Positions 1 through 5,788 are shown, numbered from the stretch's first letter. The stretch is 6,820 nt of DNA from an uncultured Blautia sp. (GCA_900551075.1 URVB01000091.1:1-6820); one strand, 5' to 3'. Notes: generated by a model not told the origin, from the letters alone. Translations and numbers: made by a program.

Positions 1-55
1 ACACCCCATTCATTAGATAGTATACCACACTGTCTAACAAATGGGGTGCAGTTCA
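1..55. mobile_element. Right terminal end of an IS3-family insertion sequence (partial)
   Basis: Bases 31-55 read TGTCTAAC, then AAAT, then GGGGTGCAGTTCA. Read from the other strand this is TGAACTGCACCCC...GTTAGACA, which fits the terminal inverted repeats I know from IS3-family elements (IS150/IS3 groups), including the terminal TG/CA. The element would lie to the left of the window and end at base 55. Permease-like coding sequence begins immediately after (codon ATG at 58), with no plausible N-terminal half before it. Bases 1-30 would be the subterminal part of the element and contain stop codons at 14-16 and 18-20 in the two frames that could end a transposase orfB. The transposase itself is not visible, so the assignment rests on the terminal repeat alone. 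Confidence 0.55.
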
Positions 56-650
56 CTATGAATATACAGAGCAAGTTGTTTCTAATGTTTCTGGTGGCGT
101 TTATCGCGCTTTTTGCAGGCAACGAAATCCGAACAGGATTTATTAAGAACATCGCCGGGCAGACCAGACACCGTTGGGAGCTGGTTGTGGGCAAACTTCT
201 TTCGATTGCGGTTTTTACGGCGGTACTGTTGATTGCGGCGGTTTTGGCAATTATGGCCGGAAGCGTTCTCTTTTTTGGGTATGTTCATATCCAGGAAGTG
301 GGAAAATTCATAGGCTTTTTGGGTATTCAATATTTACTCCATATTGCCTATGGTAGCGTTATCCTGCTATTTGTTTATCTTTCGAGAATGTGGTGGCAAG
401 TCTACTGACAGGAATTTTGTTGGCGGCAGGAATTTTACAGATTGTTGACGCACTGCTGATGAAGATTGTCCCCCGCCTAAAAGAAATCGCAGACTTTAGC
501 ATTATGAACTATCTATCATCAGGAAATGTAGGTCTTATCTCTATGGCAAGTGGTGGCTCGTTATACTTAAAAGCCTTTGTTATTGCGGCCATCACGCTAA
601 TCCTGATGGGAAGTTTGAGCGGATTTATCATGCAAAAAAGAGATATATAA
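56..650 (+). pseudogene. ABC-2 type permease of an antimicrobial-peptide/lantibiotic immunity transporter, 5'-truncated and frameshifted
   Basis: This is the membrane subunit of an ABC exporter of the type that protects Gram-positive bacteria from lantibiotics and other cationic peptides. From 58 it reads MNIQSKLFLMFLVAFIALFA, then a segment with GFIKNIAGQ, a signature I associate with this permease group, followed by several hydrophobic helices. The first reading frame stops at 406-408. A second frame resumes with VVASLLTGILLAAG and runs to the TAA at 648-650. Adding one A in the run at 387-388 would join them as ...VYLSRNVVASLLTG..., so a single-base deletion explains the break. The N-terminal part is missing because of the IS end at base 55. 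The frame is open to base 1, but its residues before 58 are IS-derived. It lies 23 bases before a histidine kinase gene, an arrangement typical of Cpr/Bce-like peptide-sensing loci. The transporter is probably not functional, although the one-base shift could be a sequencing error. Confidence 0.75.
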
Positions 651-673
651 AATTTAGGAAAAGAGGTGAAAAG

Positions 674-1582
674 ATGGCGATTGCGTGTATCATTTTGGCG
701 GTTATAGCGGTTTTCGGGATAGGATTAGCTCTCTATAACCGACGACAAATCAAATCTATTCGAGAACAGATTATCTTTTTCAATCAGCATAAGACAAATA
801 TGCTGATTACCAGTGATCGAAAAGATGGTTGTGTTGCCGAGCTGACAGAAGAATTGAACACTCTGATCGAGCAGACCTCCAATTTAAGGAAAGAAATTTC
901 AGAAAACGAAACTCATCTGAAAGATACCATTATCAATCTTTCCCATGATATACGCACGCCTTTGACCTCTATGGACGGATATTTCCAGTTGCTTTTGAAA
1001 AGCGATGATCCAGAGGAGCGGCAACAGTATGCCGCCATTATCCGCGACCGCCTTTTTTCCTTGAAAGAAATGCTGGACGAGCTGTTTACCTACGCAAAGT
1101 TAACCAATAAGGCGTATGAAGTAGAATTATCCCCATGTGCTGTCAATGAAATTCTTTTAAGTGTGCTTTTCAGCTTCTATAAGGATATTAAACAGCGGGG
1201 CATAGAACCGTTGGTTGATGTCCCTGAACAGGATATTTTGATTCAAGGAAACGAACCTGCGCTCCGCCGCATTTTCCAGAATATACTGAAAAATTGTATT
1301 GAACATGGGAATAACCATCTTTCTGTCCGTCTAATAAATACCGCTGATACGGTGCAGACTTCTTTTGAAAATGACTACCAGACACAGGAGCCTATTGACA
1401 CCAATAAAGTGTTTGACCGCTTTTATAAGGCGGATGAGGCCAGAAGCAAAACCTCAACAGGATTGGGGTTGTCAATCGCTAAAGAGTTGGTAGAACGTCT
1501 GAATGGTTCCATAACAGGGAATGTAAAGAATAATCGTTTTATTATCACCACGACATTTCACATAGTAAAGAATAATGAGTAA
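674..1582 (+). CDS. Sensor histidine kinase (HAMP-less, single N-terminal membrane helix), peptide-resistance type
   Basis: A 302-residue membrane-bound sensor kinase that would autophosphorylate and pass phosphate to a response regulator. Residues 2-20 form one hydrophobic helix, followed directly by a basic stretch (YNRRQIKSIR). There is no extracellular sensing domain. Residues about 55-85 look like a coiled-coil linker. The dimerisation/phosphoacceptor motif SHDIRTPLTS has the phosphorylated histidine at H91. The N box is FQNILKNCIEHG (about 201-212), and the G2 loop STGLGLSIAKELVE lies at 261-274. The usual G1 motif (DxGxG) is replaced by FENDYQTQEP, a degeneration I associate with kinases next to lantibiotic-type ABC transporters. 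ATG at 674 follows AGAGGTG at 662-668. The gene was probably co-transcribed with the permease upstream. No partner regulator with a receiver domain is in the window, and the transporter is broken, so its present role is uncertain. The reading frame itself is complete. Confidence 0.88.
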   Translation: MAIACIILAVIAVFGIGLALYNRRQIKSIREQIIFFNQHKTNMLITSDRKDGCVAELTEELNTLIEQTSNLRKEISENETHLKDTIINLSHDIRTPLTSMDGYFQLLLKSDDPEERQQYAAIIRDRLFSLKEMLDELFTYAKLTNKAYEVELSPCAVNEILLSVLFSFYKDIKQRGIEPLVDVPEQDILIQGNEPALRRIFQNILKNCIEHGNNHLSVRLINTADTVQTSFENDYQTQEPIDTNKVFDRFYKADEARSKTSTGLGLSIAKELVERLNGSITGNVKNNRFIITTTFHIVKNNE

Positions 1583-1608
1583 ACCTGCCGCACGACGGCA
1601 AAAGAAAA

Positions 1609-1671
1609 AAAGCCGTCGTTCAGCAGCCTATTTCCAATGCCTGATTAAATCACGGCGGCTTTGATTTTGAT
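1609..1671 (+). terminator. Putative terminator hairpin downstream of the histidine kinase
   Basis: AAAGCCGTCGT (1609-1619) can pair along all 11 positions with ACGGCGGCTTT (1652-1662), with one G-U pair. It is followed by a moderately T-rich tail (TTTGATTTTGAT). The loop of 32 bases is long for an intrinsic terminator. A competing hairpin exists: ACGACGGC (1592-1599) pairs perfectly with GCCGTCGT (1612-1619). The structure is plausible as the end of the permease-kinase transcript but is not a textbook terminator. Confidence 0.4.
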
Positions 1672-1672
1672 A

Positions 1673-1760
1673 TGCTCCCTTTAAAGTAGACAGCGGAAAA
1701 AACAAAACTATCGAAACGGAGGGAGCTGCCATGAAGCAAAGAGTGTTTCGACAAAATAAG
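1673..1760 (+). mobile_element. Possible left-end remnant of a second IS3-like element
   Basis: TGCTCCCTTTAAAGTAGACA (1673-1692) resembles an IS3-family terminal repeat. It shares GC, CCC, AA and terminal TAGACA with the IS3-type repeat at the left edge of the window, but belongs to a different element. About 40 bases later, a good ribosome binding site (GGAGGGAG, 1718-1725) precedes ATG at 1731, the layout expected for the orfA start of such an element. The recognisable mgtA remnant begins by about 1796. No right end with the matching inverted sequence occurs in the window. An adjacent deletion caused by the element would explain why both it and the front of mgtA are missing. GCTCCCT (1674-1680) can also pair with AGGGAGC (1720-1726), which covers the ribosome binding site, a common protection against read-through expression of transposases. 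This is an inference from a short match. Confidence 0.33.
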
Positions 1761-1832
1761 ACAGGGTTTGCACCGCCCCCGAAAAACCTGTCCTCTGCCA
1801 TGTGGAGTATCGGGGTGAAATTCTGCCGATAG
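1731..1832 (+). pseudogene. Truncated 33-codon reading frame with a strong ribosome binding site
   Basis: The frame starts MKQRVFRQNKTGFAPPPKN and stops at 1830-1832. It overlaps the mgtA remnant in a different frame from about 1796. GGAGGGAG ends five bases before the ATG, so the start looks real, but the remainder looks like an artefact of a fusion joint. It may be the first codons of a transposase orfA cut off by a deletion. I do not recognise a domain. Confidence 0.3.
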
Positions 1833-3036
1833 AAAAGGGCGAGATGCAGAGCGTATCTTCTGTGGTAGATGATATGCTCCAGGATGGCATGAAGGTCATC
1901 GCCCTTGCACGAAAAAATGTAGGACAGCAGAACCAGTTCACCCCTGCCGATGAAAAAGATATGATTTTGATGGGGTATCTCGCATTCTTTGATGCACCCA
2001 AGAAAACCGCAAAGGAATCTGTGGCGGCGCTAAAAAATTGAAAGTGACCCCCAAAATTCTGACGGGAGATCAGGCAGCCATTGCGGTGTCTGTATGCCGC
2101 CGGGTGGGCATCTCTGCCAAGACTGTACTGACCGGTGCCAAGCTGGATGAAATGACAGACAGTGAACTTAGCACGGCGGTTGAGGAAATCCATGATTTTG
2201 CGGAGCTTACGCCGGGTCAAAAGGTTCGTCTGGTTTCCGCTCTGCGGGAAAACGGAGATACGGTGGGCTTTTTGGGCGACGGAATTAAGGACATTCCGGC
2301 ACTAAAACGAGGCCAATGCGGGTATCTCGGTGGACACGGCGGTGGATGCAGCCAAAGACGCAGCCGATGTGGTTTTATTGCAAAAGGATCTCAATGTGCT
2401 GGAGCGGGGTATTTTGGAAGGGCGCAAGACCTTTACCAATATGCTCAAATATATTAAAATTACTGCCAGCTCCAATTTCGGCAATATTTTTGCTATTGTC
2501 TGTGCCAGTACCTTTTTGCCGTTTTTGCCCATGACTTCTGTTCAGCTTTTGCTTCTGAACCTGCTGTACGATATTTTGTGTATCGTTCTGCCTTGGGACA
2601 ATGTGGATGAAGAAGAAACTATGTCTCCGAGGGATTGGTCGGGAAAAACTTTGGGACGGTTTATGATGTCCTTCGGGCCGATCAGCTCCTTGTTTGACAT
2701 TGCGACTTTCCTGTTCCTGTATTACTTCCTGTGTCCCATGCTGTGCGGAGGGGCAACCTATCTGAATCTTACCGATCCTGCCTTACAGCTTCAGTATGCG
2801 TCACTGTTCCAAACGGGATGGTTTTTGGAGTCCATGTGGACGCAGGTGCTGATCCTGCATTTTCTGCGAACCCATAAAGTTCCTTTTGTGCAGAGCAGGC
2901 CGTCTGCGCCGGTTATTTGCATTACTCTTGCAGGAATCTTTGCCTTTACTGCTATTACCTTTAAGCGCTTGTGTATATGCTGCTGACTACGGTAGCCAAA
3001 TACTTGTATCAGAAGAAGCACCACGAACTGATTTGA
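1796..3036 (+). pseudogene. mgtA: Magnesium-translocating P-type ATPase, 3' half only, with frameshifts and a 3' deletion
   Basis: This is the remnant of an ATP-driven Mg2+ importer of the MgtA/MgtB class. It begins around CHVEYRGEILPIEKG in the nucleotide-binding domain. The N-terminal half, including membrane helices M1-M4, the actuator domain and the DKTGT phosphorylation site, is missing. Visible parts are FFDAPKKTAKESVAALK, KILTGDQAAIAVSVCRR (the TGD motif), ELTPGQKVRL, GDGIKDIPALK, DTAVDAAKDAADVVL, and the C-terminal helices with PFLPMTSVQLLLLNLLYD and DNVDEEE. A base is missing in the A run at 2032-2037, and one C too many at 2308 restores the frame. Near 2970 a stretch between AITF and LCYMLL appears deleted, which shifts the frame; the original end YLYQKKHHELI then reads to TGA at 3034-3036. 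The GDGxND hinge has Lys for Asn (codon 2287-2289). The gene is non-functional as it stands. A second mgtA starts at 6265. Confidence 0.88.
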
Positions 3037-3051
3037 AAGGAGGAACCCATC

Positions 3052-3550
3052 GTGAAAAAGAATATCAGTTTCGTCCCAATGGATTCCGTCCTTGAAACGT
3101 GGCTGCTGGAAAAGTTGATGAAAGAGCCGCCGAAAAGTGACTGCGTGGAAGATTTACTTTCCGGTCTCCGGGATATGATCAGCGGAGAGGTATCTTCTTT
3201 GCTTTTGGGCGAATCCGAAGAAACAGAGCTTCCTGTGGGTGCTGTGCCGGACGGGCTGCTGATTAGAGAATTGGAGATTCACCCCAAAGGCCGAAAGGTT
3301 TTGATGAGCGGTTCAGAGCTTGACCCCAAAAGAATTTGACATCCTGTATTTTCTTGCGCAGAACCGGGGCAAAGTCTTTACCAAAGAACAGATTTATCGG
3401 GCAGTCTGGGCAGACGATTACCTTTGGGATGACAGCAACATCATGGCATTTATCCGAAAACTTCGGAAGAAAATCGAGCCTGACCCGGACGCGCCAAAGT
3501 ACGTTTTGACCATCTGGGGCATCGGGTACATATTTAATGACCAACTATAA
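3052..3550 (+). pseudogene. Receiver-less winged-helix (OmpR/PhoB-type) transcriptional regulator, frameshifted
   Basis: The GTG at 3052 follows AAAGGAGG (3036-3043), which overlaps the mgtA remnant's stop codon, so the two genes were probably coupled. The first frame gives 95 residues: MKKNISFVPMDSVLETWLLE, an acidic helical region, then LLIRELEIHPKGRKVLMSGSELD, which is the first strand region of a Trans_reg_C winged helix. After a frameshift near 3316-3322 the domain continues as LTPKEFDILYFLAQNRGKVF, with TKEQIYRAVW, the recognition helix region NIMAFIRKLRKKIE and the wing GIGYIF, ending at 3548-3550. Joined, this would be about 165 residues. The first 70 do not look like a response-regulator receiver: they are too short and I see no phosphoacceptor aspartate pattern. 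It would be a DNA-binding protein with an unfamiliar N-terminal domain, perhaps a regulator of mgtA by position. The break could be a real mutation or a sequencing error. Confidence 0.7.
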
Positions 3551-3553
3551 CAT

Positions 3554-3580
3554 AGGCGGACTGATACCGCCTTCGGTTTA
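3554..3580 (+). terminator. Weak putative terminator after the regulator
   Basis: AGGCGG (3554-3559) pairs with CCGCCT (3567-3572) across a seven-base loop, four bases after the regulator's stop codon. The following TCGGTTTA is only modestly T-rich. Position and stem fit a terminator; the tail is weak. Confidence 0.4.
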
Positions 3581-3590
3581 AGCCCGACTA

Positions 3591-3647
3591 AATTCTTGCA
3601 AAATCGCAAGGAAATCGCAAGGTTTTCGCCATGGGAGTCTTCGTGCG
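3591..3647. repeat. Intergenic repeat, copy 1 (upstream of the CDF gene)
   Basis: This stretch matches 4768-4824. The core 3594-3633 is identical to 4771-4810 at 38 of 40 positions, and the flanking bases match more loosely. It contains a perfect tandem pair of AAATCGCAAGG (3601-3611 and 3612-3622) followed by TTTT and GCCATG. In copy 2 a complementary arm (CCTTGCGATTT) follows; here that arm has decayed to CTTCGTGCGCT, so no strong hairpin forms. The 250 bases between the regulator and the CDF gene otherwise hold the weak terminator and a purine-rich leader. Confidence 0.8.
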
Positions 3648-3801
3648 CTCGTTGTATTATTAAAGTTGTGCCTGTTGTAAGGTATTGTCCCGCGGCTCAT
3701 CTCAAACATGTATGAAGAGAATAAAGCCTAAAGACATTTTGAGAGCGGCATTGGACCGCTTTGCCATGATTATCAAAATTATAAAAGAAGGAGGGGTTAC
3801 A

Positions 3802-4725
3802 GTGGAGAGAAAATCGAATCTCGATAATGCCGCACAAAAGACTGCAACGCACGTTTCTAGTATCAGTATCATTGTCAATCTCCTTTTGTCTTTATTTAAA
3901 TTGATTGCCGGAATCATCGCAAGATCTGACGCCATGATTTCCGATGCAGTTCATTCAGCGTCCGATGTGCTTAGCACAATTGTGGTTATCGTTGGAGCAA
4001 AAATGTCGAGCAAGGAATCCGATGCAGAGCATCCTTACGGACATGAGCGTATTGAATGCGTATCATCCATTATCCTCTCGGGTATGTTGCTGGTAACGGG
4101 AATTGGAATCGGAATTGTTGGGTTGAAAAAGATTATTGCTGGCAGCACTGGGGATGATTTGACAGTTCCGGGAATATTGGCGCTTATGGCCGCCGTAGTA
4201 TCCATCATTGTAAAGGAGTGGATGTACTGGTTCACCAGATCGGCGGCAAAGAAGATTAATTCCGGCTCTCTAATGGCAGATGCGTGGCACCACCGTTCAG
4301 ATGCCCTATCTTCTATTGGTTCGTTTGCGGGGATTTTGGGGGCAAGGCTTGGCTATCCTATTTTAGATTCAGTTGCTAGCGTTATCATTTGTGTGGTGAT
4401 TGTGAAGGTGTCCATGGATATTTTCCATGATGCCATCAATAAAATGGTAGATCATTCCTGCAATAAGGCAACTGAAGATAAAATACGAAGTCTGATTGCC
4501 GCTATCCCTGGAATAAGGCGTATTGACCTGCTACACACCCGCCTGTTTGGTATGAAAATATATGTGGATATTGAGATTGGCGTGGATGAAAACCTGCGGT
4601 TAAAAGAAGCGCATCTTATTGCTGAGCAGGTTCATTACTCAGTAGAAAATTCCTTTCCAGAAGTAAAACACTGCATGGTCCATGTAAATCCAGCAAGCAC
4701 TGTCCCCGATGGCAGTACAAAGTAG
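3802..4725 (+). CDS. Cation diffusion facilitator (CDF) family divalent metal exporter
   Basis: A 307-residue inner-membrane antiporter that would expel divalent metal ions using the proton gradient. Helix 2 carries SDAVHSASDVLS with the metal-binding pair H51/D55. Helix 5 carries DAWHHRSDALSS with H163/D167. HPYGHERIE (77-85) is the typical loop after helix 2. The C-terminal cytoplasmic domain (about 215-307) has HTRLFGMKIYVDIEI and EVKHCMVHVNP, as in CDF regulatory domains. Both membrane sites being HxxxD is common in zinc-type exporters, but the metal (Zn, Mn, Fe, Co or other) cannot be fixed from sequence. I chose GTG 3802 because AGAAGGAGGGG (3786-3796) stands directly before it and the protein then has the usual family length. 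The frame is open upstream to a TTG at 3685 and an ATG at 3712, which would add an atypical basic extension. Its neighbours suggest a role in metal homeostasis. Confidence 0.93.
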   Translation: MERKSNLDNAAQKTATHVSSISIIVNLLLSLFKLIAGIIARSDAMISDAVHSASDVLSTIVVIVGAKMSSKESDAEHPYGHERIECVSSIILSGMLLVTGIGIGIVGLKKIIAGSTGDDLTVPGILALMAAVVSIIVKEWMYWFTRSAAKKINSGSLMADAWHHRSDALSSIGSFAGILGARLGYPILDSVASVIICVVIVKVSMDIFHDAINKMVDHSCNKATEDKIRSLIAAIPGIRRIDLLHTRLFGMKIYVDIEIGVDENLRLKEAHLIAEQVHYSVENSFPEVKHCMVHVNPASTVPDGSTK

Positions 4726-4767
4726 AACATAGCAATTTATGAACTATTATCAACTTCTTATTCTTTA

Positions 4768-4824
4768 AAATCTTGCCAAATCGCAAGGAAATCGCAAGGT
4801 TTTAGCCATGTGATTCTCCTTGCG
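4768..4824. repeat. Intergenic repeat, copy 2 (between the CDF gene and mgtC)
   Basis: Direct repeat of 3591-3647 at a spacing of 1177 bases. The tandem AAATCGCAAGG units are at 4778-4788 and 4789-4799. Unlike copy 1, this copy keeps a perfect complementary arm, CCTTGCGATTT, at 4818-4828. The two copies exactly bracket the CDF gene with its leader. Confidence 0.8.
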
Positions 4825-4832
4825 ATTTTTAT
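4789..4832 (+). terminator. Putative intrinsic terminator or attenuator ahead of mgtC
   Basis: AAATCGCAAGG (4789-4799) pairs perfectly over 11 positions with CCTTGCGATTT (4818-4828), across an 18-base loop, and is followed by TTATATA. The identical unit at 4778-4788 can pair with the same arm instead. It lies 64 bases after the CDF stop and about 37 bases before the mgtC start, so it could end the CDF transcript or act within an mgtC leader. The T tract is short unless the T bases of the arm are counted. Confidence 0.5.
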
Positions 4833-4864
4833 ATACTGTTATTGTTCGAAGGGAGGCGATTCGT

Positions 4865-5542
4865 ATGGTTTACACCGACTTTGTTTTAAGAATCTCCTTC
4901 TCCTTGGCGCTTGGCTTTCTGATTGGATTGGAGCGGCAGCTCACCGGCCATCCGGCAGGCATCCGTATCAATGTTTTGATTTGCATGGGGACAAGTTTCT
5001 TTACCTTGTTTCCAATGCTCTATGGCTCGGATCAGGTGTTCCGTGTCGGGAGCAGCATTATATCCGGTGTTGGTTTTTTGTGCAGCGGTGTAATCTTCAA
5101 GGACAGCGGTTCGGTGCGAGGGATGAATACGGCAGCCACTCTTTGGTGTACGGCGGCCATTGGTATTCTTGCAAGTACGGGAATGTATGCAATGGCAATT
5201 ACCGCCGCTGGTATTTTGATTGTCTCCAACTTGATTCTGCGTCCTCTTGCAAGAAAGTTGCATCCAATCACAGCCGGCGATGAATCTGAAAAACAATATC
5301 GTATTTCGGTCACTTGTCAGGAAGATGCAGAGCAGGAAATTCGTCTGCTGCTGATCAACAGCAACTCATGCAAAACGATGTATCTAAACAATCTGGAAAG
5401 CGGCGATGTTGTTGGAGATAAGGTTGAGATTGTTGCTGAATACTGTTCTTCTGGAAAACCGAAAAACAATATTTTAGAGGGAATTGTCGGGCAGGCATTG
5501 GCAATCCCGGAAGTAATAAGCGCCGGTTGGGAGGTGATGTGA
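4865..5542 (+). CDS. mgtC: MgtC/SapB family membrane protein
   Basis: A 225-residue inner-membrane protein of the MgtC family, known from Salmonella and Mycobacterium for growth at low Mg2+ and in host cells; it is thought to affect the F1Fo ATP synthase or other membrane partners rather than to transport Mg2+ itself. Family signatures are GFLIGLERQLTGHPAGIRIN (17-36), GVGFLCSGVIFKDSGSVRGM (69-88) and NTAATLWCTAAIGIL (88-102). Hydrophobic helices lie at about 5-22, 34-52, 62-78, 92-104 and 106-125. Residues about 143-225 form a soluble C-terminal domain of the ACT-like type present in longer members. The ATG at 4865 is preceded by AAGGGAGGCG (about 4849-4858). An in-frame start at 4820 lies inside the hairpin arm and is not preferred. 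The stop codon is immediately followed by the next gene's start, so it heads an operon. Its neighbourhood with mgtA supports a Mg2+ role. Confidence 0.9.
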   Translation: MVYTDFVLRISFSLALGFLIGLERQLTGHPAGIRINVLICMGTSFFTLFPMLYGSDQVFRVGSSIISGVGFLCSGVIFKDSGSVRGMNTAATLWCTAAIGILASTGMYAMAITAAGILIVSNLILRPLARKLHPITAGDESEKQYRISVTCQEDAEQEIRLLLINSNSCKTMYLNNLESGDVVGDKVEIVAEYCSSGKPKNNILEGIVGQALAIPEVISAGWEVM

Positions 5543-5782
5543 GTGAAGATGAAAATCAAAGATTACAAACTGGCAATTTTCTTTGCACTCTACTCCGTGT
5601 TCACAATAACATGCGGCTGTTTAAGCTGGATGTTTTTCGAACATAGAATTTTGATGGTTCAGATTTGGTATCAAGTAACTGCTGTCATTTGGCTTGTTCT
5701 GGCAGTTACGGCAGTGATGTTGTTTACCAAACTTCTAAAATTAAACAAACTAAGAAATGAAATCAATCACAGGAAGGAGTGA
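5543..5782 (+). CDS. Small membrane protein with two helices, function unknown
   Basis: A 79-residue protein with hydrophobic helices at about 10-31 and 40-62 and a strongly basic tail (KLLKLNKLRNEINHRKE) that would face the cytoplasm. The GTG at 5543 directly follows the mgtC stop codon and has GGGAGG (5529-5534) at the proper distance. The ATG at 5549 would be 14 bases from that site, so GTG is preferred. I do not recognise a family. Its place between mgtC and a DUF3784 gene in a tight operon suggests it acts with one of these membrane proteins or with MgtA. Small membrane peptides such as MgtR and MgtS control MgtC and MgtA in enterobacteria, but there is no sequence resemblance I can see. 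Confidence 0.75.
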   Translation: MKMKIKDYKLAIFFALYSVFTITCGCLSWMFFEHRILMVQIWYQVTAVIWLVLAVTAVMLFTKLLKLNKLRNEINHRKE

Positions 5783-5788
5783 GTAACC

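Noticed and set aside
1755..1775. AATAAGACAGGG as a remnant of the P-type ATPase DKTGT phosphorylation site
   Set aside because: Only three residues (KTG) match, the Asp is replaced by Asn, the following residues do not fit TLT, and the frame differs from the downstream mgtA piece. A chance match is as likely.
1760..1792. GACAGG/CCTGTC inverted pair as a terminator or operator
   Set aside because: The stem is six bases with a long spacer and no T tract, and it lies at a probable deletion joint; chance occurrence is likely.
1708..2220. 170-residue reading frame on the - strand
   Set aside because: It is the complement of the mgtA remnant, whose + strand protein similarity is unmistakable; the - strand translation is low in recognisable motifs and rich in Cys, Phe and Ser typical of shadow frames.
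3591..4828. The AAATCGCAAGG tandem units as a CRISPR array
   Set aside because: There are only two adjacent 11-base units per site with no spacers, and no cas genes nearby.
4810..5283. 157-residue + strand frame overlapping mgtC
   Set aside because: It is out of phase with the conserved MgtC motifs and has no ribosome binding site; it is a shadow frame.
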